DNA from: Polyodon spathula
Lineage: Eukaryota; Chordata; Actinopteri; Acipenseriformes; Polyodontidae
Direction of reading: 5' to 3'
Assembly (NCBI RefSeq): GCF_017654505.1
Contig: NC_054547.1
Coordinates: forward strand, 27,425,475-27,489,474
DNA length: 64,000 bases
Notes under the pieces: model-generated
Database searches by the model: none
The model's input: the letters and a program-made list of their open reading frames with translations, nothing else
Told to the model about the DNA's origin: nothing
In this document: piece by piece, positions 47,814-59,157 of the stretch
Layout: each line of letters begins with the position of its first letter
Numbering within the stretch: position 1 is the stretch's first letter
Program-made: the position numbers and the translations under genes

Positions 47814-48908
47814 TAGTGTTCCGCATTTTCAGTTTTTGTCTTAACACATTTTTCCCGGGAGTTTGTTTGACATATATTAAAACAGGGATAAAAACAGTAA
47901 AAATGTGTTTTTAATTGAAACACTAGGAAAAAAATCCCCCAGAATACAAACTTTACACATGGAATATGATGTATAGCAGTAGGTTTTGGATTAAGTTTAA
48001 TGTCCCTGGGATGTATGATGAGGCAGAATCTGTGCAAATCGAAGCCACACTTTCCCCAAGTTAACTGGTACTTTGAACACGACACTGGCACGAAACAAGC
48101 CAGGGTTATTCACCTTGAAAGAGAACTGAAAGAACTGGACAGTCCAAGGCAATAAACAGTGGGTGTCCAGCAAAGCACAGTGCTCTGACAAACTTTTTAA
48201 CACAGTCATTCTGTGCTCTCATTAAAGTTTGTGTAAATGCCGCATAAAAAGATTGCTTGTCTCTCACTTCACTTTCTTGTTTTAGTTTAATGTGTCGCTT
48301 AGCTTATAGAATGCTCGTTTACTCTGTCAGCACAAACATGTACCTCAATGCAGCAGTATTTGCAGCGCTGTGCATCCTCTGCCTCACCTGGCCCACTTCT
48401 GCTATTTTGCTTTTTTTATACTTCGAAACATTGTTTTCTTTTAAATATTCATAAACTGATTTATGTTATCTCCCCATTCCTTATCCACTCATAATATTAT
48501 ATTTTCGTGTAAGTATTTCAAAGTAGTTTTTGATCAAGCTAATTACTACGCCCAGCACTTGCCACAATTATCAGACTTTGATTGACCATTGGCATTGGAT
48601 AATGTGCTTGTGAAGCAACAGAGAATCAATCATGTGTGATATTTGAATGTTATTTGATCTAAACATACGTGCTGTATCCTAGGATACAGTGTAGAGCTGC
48701 TTATTACAATGTCGGAGTCAAAATAAAACAGCATTTTAATCAAAATATTGTGTATTTACTAATAAATATAGAATATTAAGTAAAGAAAATACTGAATAGT
48801 AGACTAATAATTAGGTATAAATCAGTAAAACCGAGGTTCAGTTAAAACAAATTAAAATCCTGTATTTTTTTTGTAAAATTCGGAATAAAACTAAAATGCG
48901 GAACACTA
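47814..48908. mobile_element. DNA element with GTGTTCCGCATTTT terminal repeats and TA duplication
   Basis: The element is 47816-48906. It begins GTGTTCCGCATTTT, and its reverse-complemented right end begins with the same 14 bases, followed by related but diverged sequence. TA flanks both ends (47814-47815 and 48907-48908), consistent with a Tc1/mariner-type insertion. The 1.09-kb interior has no recognisable transposase. Non-autonomous. Confidence 0.8.
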
Positions 48909-49678
48909 AATATATGTTAAAATCTTTTGTATCACTTCTATGGGAAACCAGTAGCTTTAAGGAATATTTAATTTAACTGGCAGAGAGGCGCAGATATGTA
49001 TTAAATTAGAAAGCTGTTGTCCTACCTGTAAAGTGTATGTTATGGGCTGTCAACATGAATGTAACAACTTTGCCATATACTGTCAAGTTTCACTTTCACA
49101 GATGAAGGAAATGACTTCACATACAGCCTTACTTTTAAAATTATACATGGTTCTGGTGAGATTTAATTTCCCAGCATTTCATTAGTATTTAAATGTCAAA
49201 CTTTTTTTCCTTCTGGCACAGCATTTTAATCTTTTGCAAATTATCTCTGCTTGGTTGCTGCCCTTCACTTAATGTTTGACTTACGAATGTGCTATTTAGA
49301 GTTTATTAACGGATATTAAACTTTTAACATTTCCAAAGCTACTTCAGTTCTTTTTTTCAGTTCTTTTCCATGAACTCCAGTGGAGAACTACAGTCTATAA
49401 AATGTATCTGTTTACCAGAATACTAAATCAGATTTCTGGAAATGCCTACATTCAACTAAAATAAAAATAAAATCTAAACACTAGAATTTCACTAAATAAC
49501 TGATTAGAACACCAAAGTACATCGTATTTTTTTTTGTCTTGCAACCTTAATAGAGTACTTAAACTCAGTGATTCATCTTGTTATTGCTTGTTTTCCTTAT
49601 AGAAGTGTCCTCTTTATACTGCCAGGTAAGGGCCATGGGCAAAAACAAGCAAAAACGGGCAATAAGCGAGGGTGGCAT
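48909..49678. other. FNDC3B intron, non-coding
   Basis: AT-rich sequence between nested elements; no feature recognised. Confidence 0.5.
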
Positions 49679-50294
49679 TATAGTGAGTTACTTATGTGTA
49701 AACACTCATTCTCATTCCCAGACTCAGACACAGAACTTTGCAGATCACTCAAGGTCATTGTTGGTTTCAGAGTGACATCCCGAACCAGTTTCCTGCTTGC
49801 CTGGCTGCTCAGTTTGGGAGGGTGACTTGATCTGGGTATTGTCTGGGTGGTAAAATGTATCTTCAATTTTTTAATGATGGACTTCACTGTGCTGAGAGGG
49901 ATAATCAGCGCCTTTGAAATTGTCTTGTACCCTTCTCCTGCTCTGTGCCTCTCTACCACTTTATCCCTGACTTGTTTCGAAAGCTCCTTGGTCTTCATGG
50001 TTGCTTTGTTGGATCACTATGTGAACTACAGCTTGAAAGTCTTTTTACACCTGAGGGAAATTATCTGCAAGTTAAACCACTTTGAGTACTCACTGGCTGA
50101 AACCATTTCACCAATTTTGTGACCTTTGAAACAAATAATTTGCACCTGAGTTGATTTAGGGCTGCAGTAGCAAAGGGGTTGAATACTTCTGCAAAACTGA
50201 GATTAATCTGTTTTTCTCTGTAAATCGTACTTATTTCTATCATATATACATGTTTTAACTTTATCATTGCAGAGAGTTTGTGTAGATTCTTCAT
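49679..50294 (-). mobile_element. Tc1-like transposon, 5' half only, minus strand
   Basis: The minus frame at 49678-49998 begins MKTKELSKQVRDKVVERH, then GYKTISKALIIPLSTVKSII, then a second paired-like helix-turn-helix region with LSSQASRKLVRDVT, the DNA-binding half of a Tc1 transposase. The leader between 50000 and 50210 matches the usual 5' untranslated part, with AAAGGGGTTGAATACTTCTGC near 50173. The catalytic half is missing: the frame loses similarity at about residue 85. It is a different copy, in opposite orientation, from the element at 46338. Confidence 0.88.
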
Positions 50295-50299
50295 GTAAA

Positions 50300-50925
50300 G
50301 TCTAACATACTCCTCTCTGGCATCCCAAAACGTGCAGTGTTTCGCCTACAGCTTGTTCAGAATACCGCTGCTAGAATTTTGACTAAACCAAAAAAATGAG
50401 CATCTCACCCCTGTTTTATCCTCCTTGCACTGGCTCCCTGTTCAATACAGAACTGATTTTAAAATCTTATTATTTACCTATAAAGCCTTGAATGGAGCTG
50501 CACCTAGATATTTGCAGGAGATACTGACCACGTATCTCCCAAATCGCGCTCTTAGATCACAGGAAGCGGGGCTGCTCGTTGTTCGCAGGGTCAATAAAAT
50601 CAATACAGGCAGGAGGGCTTTTTCTTTTAGAGACCCTAAACTATGGAATGCACTACCTCCATGTGTTAGGGAAGCTGGGTCTGTGGGTATTTTTAAGTCT
50701 AAACTTAAAACACATTTTTATAAAATGGCATTTTTCAGGGTTAGTGTTTTAACGGTAGAAAATTACTATCTTTTTAATGATGATGATGATAGATTATAGT
50801 TATCTTAATTATAATATTATTATTATTATTTGTATTTCAAGTATTCTAAGAATGTATTTATGTACAGTGCCGTAACATTTTGGTATATATACTTTTCGCT
50901 ATATAAATTTAATTAATAATATAAT
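50300..50925 (+). mobile_element. LINE (L2/CR1-like) 3' end, plus strand
   Basis: The + frame at 50425-50799 is the C-terminal tail of a LINE ORF2: LHWLPVQYRTDFKILLFTYKAL with an alternative start, then GAAPRYLQEIL, then LRSQEAGLLVVRR, then RAFSFRDPKLWNALPPCVRE and FKSKLKTHFY. The upstream part to 50300 reads in the same family (RAVFRLQLVQNTAARI-like) with a frameshift. It ends with CGCTATATAAATTTAATTAATAA and ATT repeats, the usual short 3' tail. It is 5'-truncated, so dead on arrival. Confidence 0.9.
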
Positions 50926-50929
50926 ACAA

Positions 50930-51130
<201 letters not shown>

Positions 51131-51841
51131 GATATAGTAGCTTTAAGAGTTATTAAAGGATAGGCCAGGGCAATGACATCACATGATATCACATTATGAA
51201 ATGAATAGGAGGTTTTCAACTAAAGACAACTTTCACTACAATATAGAATGAGATGATTTGTTGTTCAGCAGCATATATACTCAAAATGCAAACACTGTTG
51301 TCGGTAATACAATATAGGAGGTCTCATTGGGATTCTAGTCAGACCCTTAAACATGAAATTAGCATGTTGAGAAGAGGGGGAGCAATTTATTTAGTTCTGA
51401 ACAGTTACAGATGTTTCCAAGTACTCTAAGTACAAGTTAAACACTTGAAAACTGATTAAACTATCGCCTTTCAACACTTGGTACATCCAGACATTCCCAA
51501 AGAAGTTTAAACAGGATGCCCAAGACATCACTACAACTCCCCTAATGCTTCACTCAAAGCCTTTCAGGCATTTTTCTATCACTTTTCAAGCAGCTAAGCA
51601 AATACTTTCTCTACAAAGAAAATTCCCTGATACTCTAGCTGATGCACAGACAAAATACACTGCTTATTTTACGATTAATGTTAAAAAAAATGGTGGTGTA
51701 CTGCTATATTGAGAAGTGAGAGGTCGCTATTATCTACCCTTTTCCCTCTCCCTCAACCCTACCACGCCGCCTGCCATCAGTTTCCCCATACACTCAACAG
51801 AACCAGTTTCATACACTAATACACACATGATTAAAACACTG

Positions 51842-51894
<53 letters not shown>

Positions 51895-54207
51895 CCTTAA
51901 GCAATTAGGAAATAACACTTACTACCCAGGAACAAAAATTGTGTTACATAGTGAAATCTAGGCTAAAGCAATCAGCTATCTGATGACCAATAACGAAGAT
52001 AATGAAAGCAAATGCAACAAAGGGCTTCATTAATTATACATTTATTGCAAAGGTTTTTTTTTTTTTTTTTTAATTATTTATTATTTGTAGAAACGTCACT
52101 ATTTTGTATAACCTTGCTTATAAAACAACTTGACTATGTAGCACTTTTTAGGAGTCAAATGGCAATACTGTGAAACGCTGAATAAATACATGGTGTCACG
52201 TAAAAAAAAAAAAAAACCTGCCTCGTGCTGTTTGCTTTTTTCCCTCTATTTGGTCAAAGAAGCTTACCAATAAAGGATAACTTGACATAGCCTTCAGTTA
52301 TACAGTAGTAGAAAGTTGCACATGGTATGTCACAAACAGGATTTGCACTGCTGAAGTATCGTAAACACAATGTACGACATGTTTCCATTAAAAAAAAGGG
52401 GGATGGGGTGTGGTTATATTTACACTATGCATACATATTAAATAAAGCTCTGTAGAATAAAGTTGTTACCTGGTACCTAACCATTTTCTCTATTTCAAAA
52501 GGCAACAGTGTGATTAGTTACATTCTTTATTTGACCTGTATTTTTTAATAAACGATATCCAATACAACGAGAAGGGAACTAGTGACCAGGTTGCTTGCTC
52601 TAATAGGATTTTAAATCTTTGGTTAGCACTCATTGAAACCCTCCTAATCCACCCAGAAGTATTTTCTTCCAAACCACATGGAAAGGTCTGGAGCATAATT
52701 TTACATAACTAACCTGTCTCATTAACTTTAAGTAAATGCTATAATGCAGTATATTACCTAAAATGAAACACTTTTAATAGATTAGAAGCCTAAATTAATT
52801 CTCCAATGGGCAATACTACAGACTGCACCTACCTTGAGTGTGCCCGTTGCTATTATTATATCATTCAAGGTCAGACATTAAGGAAAACATTCCTGACCAC
52901 TGCAGTTATTTATGAATTTAAAAGCAAGCTTGTCAGTCATGATTTCACTAGTGTTTGAGCAATCTGTTATCCTTTCTGGCAAAAATGTCTAACTTCATTC
53001 CCTTTATGATCCTTGGCATCACTGATTAGTACACTGACAAATGTATTCAATGTGTGCTTTAGCTCTGTACTAAACCTGCCAAAAACAGCGTCCACAAACA
53101 AAATGTACAGAATTTCTGGTGTGCCAGTCTCTTTTACATGGAGTATTTAGGCTGCTATAAGTGAAAATAACAGCTGGTAATAAAATATTTGGAAATGTTG
53201 GGAACGTTTGCTTAAATTGCAAAGATGTCTCAGGGTTTTAAAACAACAATAAGACAAAATAAAGAGTTGTTTTGCTTCAAATGCCATTTGGAGGGGTCTT
53301 ATTTTGATTGTCCTTGTTGCTACAAATAACTAACGCTTGATTCACCTCTTAATACATGCACAATTCAAATTCAACAGAGGGGTACTAAACTAGATGAAAC
53401 TAGATTGAATTTCATTTCAGTGCCCCCTGCATCTGTGAGATATGTTCCATTGGGTATAATGGCTCTTAAACCAGACATCGTCGCACGAAAACATCAAAAA
53501 TTCCAGGCTGAATTTATGAGAAGGGAACTACACTAGACTAAACAAGTTGGTATGGTTAACTTGCTTATGCCCACATAGGTTTCAGGAATGAAAGAAAAAT
53601 CTTTGTGCTTGATTTCTTTTGCAGTCTTCCTGGTTTCTATTGCTCTGTTACAGCACTGCGTCAGGGGCTGATGTGTACAATAGTATGCTGGCTACTTGCA
53701 GTAAAGCAGTTAGAACATGCAAATACTGGCAAGCACATATTTCATGTATTCGCAATTGCAACCGGAGATGTTGTACACTAATATATATTTTTTTTAATTT
53801 ATTATTTTTAAAATGTCCTTTTTTTGTATTCCTATTTTTGCATTCTGAGTAGTCTTGAAATGCTGAAATGTACGCACTTTCTGTAACTGTCTCAGCCTGG
53901 CATTCATATTTGCTTTGATTGTCCTTGTTTTACCATTGTCTGCTGTATATTTCCAAATGCCATAACAAGTTGAATAGGTCAGTGTCACATAATTCTTCTG
54001 GAATTGGGAAGTACAAACAATTTATTTAAATCCAGATCTGATTCTTGTGTTTTACAGGATCTGAGAAAAATACAGCTGACCAAAAAGGTGCACAATACCT
54101 TGTTAGGTAGTACTAGATCCAAATGCCTTTGAAAAGTCTGATGTTCAAAGTAGCCTACGTCATAGCACATTTTCTTGGTTGTCAGTAAGAAACATTTAAT
54201 CTACTGA
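51131..54207 (-). other. FNDC3B last intron, middle part
   Basis: Non-coding. Contains about 16 ATT units at 51845-51890, a poly-T run near 52052-52070 and a poly-A run near 52203-52216. No exon-like frame with FNDC3B similarity was found. Confidence 0.5.
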
Positions 54208-54705
54208 TAGACTGTGTTGGGGTGGCCTGCCCCTGTGCATATTATATGTTTTATATAAGGTGGGCTGTATAGCACGAGTGATTTAAAATGTATATGTGTA
54301 TTTAGGCACAGGGATTGCACAATCACTTCACGTTCAGATAAAATGTGTATTAGTATGGGCATGGGGATAGCACAATTTGGTATTCAAGTGAATGATTACA
54401 CTGATCACAGCTGTACATATAGAGGGACGAATCACTCACTCGGGGTTGGGTGTTCGCAATGGAGAATGGGAGAGGGGAGAAAGAAATAATAATAGAAATA
54501 AAGCAATTGCTACTCGTGTGGGAGGACCCACACGATACTTGTTTGGGGTTTGTCCACTGTTTGTTTGTTCAGTGTGTTGTGTTTTGTACAAACATTTTCT
54601 TTATTATTAGTAAACCGCACAACAGCGCATTCATTCACCAGTCCTGTCTGTGTCCTACATTTCCTGGCCTGACGTCTCCACACGAGCTAGCCTGTTCACA
54701 TAGAC
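54208..54705 (+). mobile_element. solo LTR (488 bp) with 5-bp target duplication TAGAC
   Basis: The LTR is 54213-54700: it begins TGTTGGGGTGGCCTG-like (TGTGTTGGGG) and ends CCTGTTCACA. It is flanked by exact TAGAC pentamers at 54208-54212 and 54701-54705. It is the same family as 17696-18300: shared words in order include GCCTGCCCCTGTG / GCCCGCCCCTGTG, TGTATTTAGGCA, GGATTGCACA, CACTTCACGT, CACTCGGGGTTG and GGAGAATGGGAGAG. It sits inside the last FNDC3B intron, antisense to the gene. No internal genes. Confidence 0.9.
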
Positions 54706-56581
54706 ATAAATCATTCAGTCCAAAAACCTCCTCTTTCAATTGAGAAGCTCGATTAAAAAGCTATTCACTTCATTTTTGAAAGGCTTGATGTCTTTTCTAT
54801 ACAAGTTGGAAGCAATGAAACTGAAAAGCAATAAACGGTAACTTAATTTATGCTTTTGGAGCTGTAAGAAGGCTTGGCAGTTTTATTTATAGAAAATGAT
54901 AAACTTCTGTAGCCATAATCTTTGCACTTGTTAAATATTAATTAAAAGCCAAGGATGCAATACAATTTAATTAAACCTTAACCTTCTTCTCAGATTACTT
55001 CAGAGTATTAAAGCAGCAATTACAACTGACCATGAGGCCTTACAAGATTAATGCTCGCTCAGATTCATCTTGCAGTAAAACCTGAAGTGGCTGAAGCTGC
55101 GATGCAGTATCCTACTATATTTCCATTACAGTAAACTGGATTGTGAATGCTTTGGCAACTGGACCATGAGGCACCCACGAAAGTAACGTCTTACCTGTCT
55201 AAAAAGTCACCTGCGGTTGGTAGCCGTCTTTTCAGTTTGCGTTCTGTGAGTGCGTTACGTAAAAATTTTTTACACTTGCACGTCAGACCCTCTGTCCAGA
55301 AGATACTAGCTATTACAAGAACCTCACATCTGTCGACTCTATAGATAATATATATATATATATATATATATAAATATATAATATTATATATTATATATAT
55401 ATATGATATATATATATATATATATAAGATATATATATACCTGAAACTACCATTAAAATAGGCAAAACCCCACTGATGACTGTGGTTAGACTGTGATGCT
55501 TTGTACCTCCGCAGTACAAATAAGTATTTTTTTTTTTTAATTATTTCGCAATGTTGCCATCATTCCAGGAATGGCAACAAACATTCATACAACTATGTTG
55601 ACATTCACACAACTATGTTGAAATCAGCTCCATTGTACACCCCTTTATTTATATTCATTTAATCTTACAGTTCCTGCACTCAATGGAAAGTGATTCTGTT
55701 TTGGTTTCTATCTTGATCCTGTTGGGTTGGATGCAGTTTACACACTGACGAGCACAGCATACAAGCGGTGTCAGGGAGATATCAGCAACTACACCGTAAT
55801 GCATTTTATCATCTGCCAATCTACTGAATTAGCAATATGGTGTGGTCATGATATTGGTTATTACTGATTGCTTTTTTCAATAACAATAACCTTCATTGCA
55901 GCTTTAAACTGGGCATCTTCTAAGTGTGATGTTTCAGACTTTTTTTTTTTTTTTAATAGCATTTTTTTTTATCACCCATCACTCTGGGAACATCACCATC
56001 TGATCTTTTTGTTGGAATCATGGGAATGTATAAAAGTATTTTTTGCATATGTTTTCGTTCCAATTCCATGTGTGTGTCTGTGTGTGTGCCTATACTCCAC
56101 TCAGACTTTCCAGGTATCACACGGTATTCAGGTGCCACTGAATAAATAATCGTCCACTCTTTGTAAACGTTTCCAAACGTGGTAATTAGATGGCCATCTC
56201 ACAAGTGCAGTTGTGTTACCCATTTTCTAAGACTACAGAATACACAGACAGTCAAGCCCACTTCAAAAATCAGCAACAGATATTAATAACTACGACATCC
56301 TACAAGTTCACCCTTGAATATTTGCAAAATAACTTCTAAAATGAGTTTCTACAATGGTGACTGCCAAGATCGGTATCATATGCAATGCTGTATTAGTCTA
56401 TCTTGTCATTCTATACAAATAATATGGTTTTATATGGTATTGTAAGGATACTGACAAAGAGTTTTAATCCAAACAGGTGCAGTGGCTTCATGACAATAGA
56501 GATTATGATTCTAACAAAACTCTACTAAATGAAGATAATAGTTTTCCTTTACATCATACAGCTCTCTTCTGACCCACCCAC
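54706..56581 (-). other. FNDC3B last intron, 5' part
   Basis: Non-coding, with a degenerate TA-rich block at about 55346-55438 and a poly-T run near 55940. About 54900-55130 is simple-repeat-poor and could be conserved non-coding DNA; unproven. Confidence 0.4.
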
Positions 56582-56709
56582 CTGTTTGTATTCTGATTCT
56601 CTCCCGACCAAGACCTGTAGAGTATAGCTTACTGGGTCGCCTCTCATTGGTGGAATAGCCTCCCACGTGACTTCACATGTGTTTCCTTCTAACTGGGTCA
56701 CTCGGGGAG
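56582..56709 (-). CDS. FNDC3B: FNDC3B penultimate coding exon
   Basis: A 128-base exon encoding the first half of the last fibronectin III domain. On the minus strand it is bounded by TTTCAG before CTCCCCGAG and by AAACAG before GTGGGT. The first two bases complete an Ala codon begun in the preceding exon; it ends in phase 0 with YKQ. The protein reads PRVTQLEGNTCEVTWEAI, then PMRGDPVSYTLQVLVGRESE, with the FN3 core Trp (EVTWEA) and Tyr (SYTLQV). It joins to VFKGEDTT in the last exon, across an intron of about 11.3 kb that holds the nested transposons. No disruption seen. Confidence 0.95.
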
Positions 56710-57225
56710 CTGAAAGCAAGAAATGTCCAACTATTAGACTACAGCTATCTAAAAAGTGTAAATGAAAAATGAGCAGTAACATCAGATCTGCCATTAAGGA
56801 ATCTGCACTGACAGGTGCTTCTTGTGTAGCTGGGTAGTAGACCATTCAGAATATTTTGTTTATGTTAAGGAAACTTTCTGGAGAAGAGAGGTCACTTTGT
56901 CTTTGGGCTGTCATAAGACTTGTTGCCAGTTCTCAGTAAAATATAAGGGGAAAAAAGTGACTAAATATTTATTAAACAAAAACAGTGACATAAGCCCATA
57001 TTCCTGCATGCTCTTTACAAAGTCCTTGATTTAAAATTATTACTGTGGTTGTGGTTGACAAACTATGAAAAAAAATAAACATGTTGTCTGTAGCTTAAAA
57101 GAACCATCACAATGGTTAATACCAGAACAATCTCCTGAGTCAATCATGCATAATCTATCTTATAAATGTGAATGTATTGTATGCAATGTGCTGTAGTTCC
57201 TGGAATTCTAAGTGTTTGTATTTAC
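56710..57225 (-). other. FNDC3B intron
   Basis: A 516-base intron with GT...AG borders on the minus strand. No other feature. Confidence 0.85.
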
Positions 57226-57392
57226 CTTTGACAGCCGGCGGGACTGATTTGGTTGTGCTGAAGGTGTACACTTCGGAGAATGGGCCCTCTCCTGCTTCAC
57301 TGACTGCCTGCATTCGGAAACTGTAGCTGGTGGATTCTGTCAACCTCTGTACCTTGTAAGTATGACTTGGTCCTCTGTAGATGGTAATGAAC
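57226..57392 (-). CDS. FNDC3B: FNDC3B coding exon, third from last
   Basis: A 167-base exon of a fibronectin III domain. The minus-strand acceptor is TTTTTTTAG before GTTCATTACC; the donor is GTCAAAG before GTAAAT. It starts in phase 2 and ends in phase 1, consistent with both neighbours. The protein reads FITIYRGPSHTYKVQRL, then STSYSFRMQAVSEAGEGPFS and EVYTFSTTKSVPPAVK. It shows the FN3 Tyr/Leu...YSFR pattern and the EAGEGPFS turn, and matches FNDC3B as recalled from mammals almost residue for residue. The outer parts of the longer open frame are intron. Confidence 0.96.
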
Positions 57393-59126
57393 CTAAAAAA
57401 AGACACAGTAGTTTTATCAAATTTAAGGTTTTCTAACTTTGTTTAAAGTGGTTGTTGCTAACGAAATAATTCCATAAATCTTGCCAATCGTGCACTTTTG
57501 CTACTTCTAGGTCTCAAATGTGCAGTTTTGAAGGAAATATATCTAACAGCATGTACTTGCATTTCAAAGCATGATATCTGATGCTACACTAAGGTAACTA
57601 TATTTTTGCTTGCCTGTTACGGTTTCACTTCCTAGGTCAGTTTACCTCATCAGTATCTTTGTCACTAAGCATGTTGCTAAGCAAAGCACACACTCAACAG
57701 GGAAGCAGCTGGTTGGTTAATAAAGTTGGCACAGATTTCTGTATCCTAGTATAGTATCTGTTTCCTAAAACATATTGAGCAGAAGTAAGAAGTTATTTTC
57801 CTAGCCACAATGACTTTTAAGCATATATTGTTTAACAATATAAATGTTTTCAAATGGCATCTCCCAAAAATGTTATTGCTTTTACAATTATGAAAAATAA
57901 ATAGTAAATAAACCTCTTTTTATTTTTTAGCATTGTTGCTGTCTCCTTATAACAAGGAAAAGAAGAACAGATATTCAACCTTGTGTCTCACTTAATTGAA
58001 TATCTATGACATGCTTCAGTTGGAAAGCCTGGGCAAAAAGGCCAGAAGTTTAGAATTTGGTGTGAGGTGTTATAAAACCAGTCTATAAAACTGCTGAAAT
58101 GTAATATTTGTTTGGTTTCTGGTCACAAAAAACAAACAAACAAAAAAATCATTCAATACTTGTTTTAAAAACTTTCAGATGAGAAAAACCATTACTGTCA
58201 AGTGAGTCATTTTAAACTTCAAGAATATATAATCTCTAACCTTTACTGAACCCACACTGCTCACATTGCCAGATAAGCTGTTCTTGCTCAATTGTTACCA
58301 ATTTAAAACAAATTTTGTGCATAGTATATATATTTTTAAAAACCTTTTAACTCTTTAAAGTGATTTAAATCTCATTAAGTTATTGATGGATTGATGTTTT
58401 TTAAGGAAAACCTTTAGTGCACATACCAAAAGAGAAGGCTTTTTGTGTTTGTTTATTTATTCTCACTGTCTCTTTAAATGCGAAGATCCTTGTAGTTTCT
58501 TCTCTTTTCCCCCAATTAGGTTAATTTGCTTGTGGCTATACTGTTGATAGACATCCATTAAATAGCTTAGGCAACTTAAAAGGTAAATGATTAAATGACC
58601 TGAAAAGAACTGTACTGTATCCTGGGTATGTGCTATGCTACAGAACACTGCTTGTTTATTAGATCCTGGAAAAAAAGAAAAATACTATTTAGACTGGTGC
58701 ACGGAATGATGGCCTTCTGAAAAAATGTATGCTTTTGGATAGTGTACGTCACTGTTCATTTTTACATTTGAATGTACAAAAACATAGTGCTTTCGTAATG
58801 TAATTATCCCATTGCGGTTACAAAGATATCTCCCATAACCCAACAGGCCATGATACACAGAAACAAGGTCAAGAATGCCTATTGTAGAATTCTAGAGAAA
58901 CAATCTTTAAAGTCTAGCGATAAATGCAGCATACTGTATGTACCATTCCAATACATCAGCCTACAGTAATCTTGCACAAGAATAGTTACTGTAGAAGCAG
59001 ACTTCAAATTTAAAGTAGACTGCATAACAACAACAACAAAACACATTTTAGTTAATGTCATGTAATGCACTCACTGAATAGTGTTACTCATTCCTTTTGT
59101 AATTTAAATGTCAGTGCTGCAAATTA

Positions 59127-59157
<31 letters not shown>

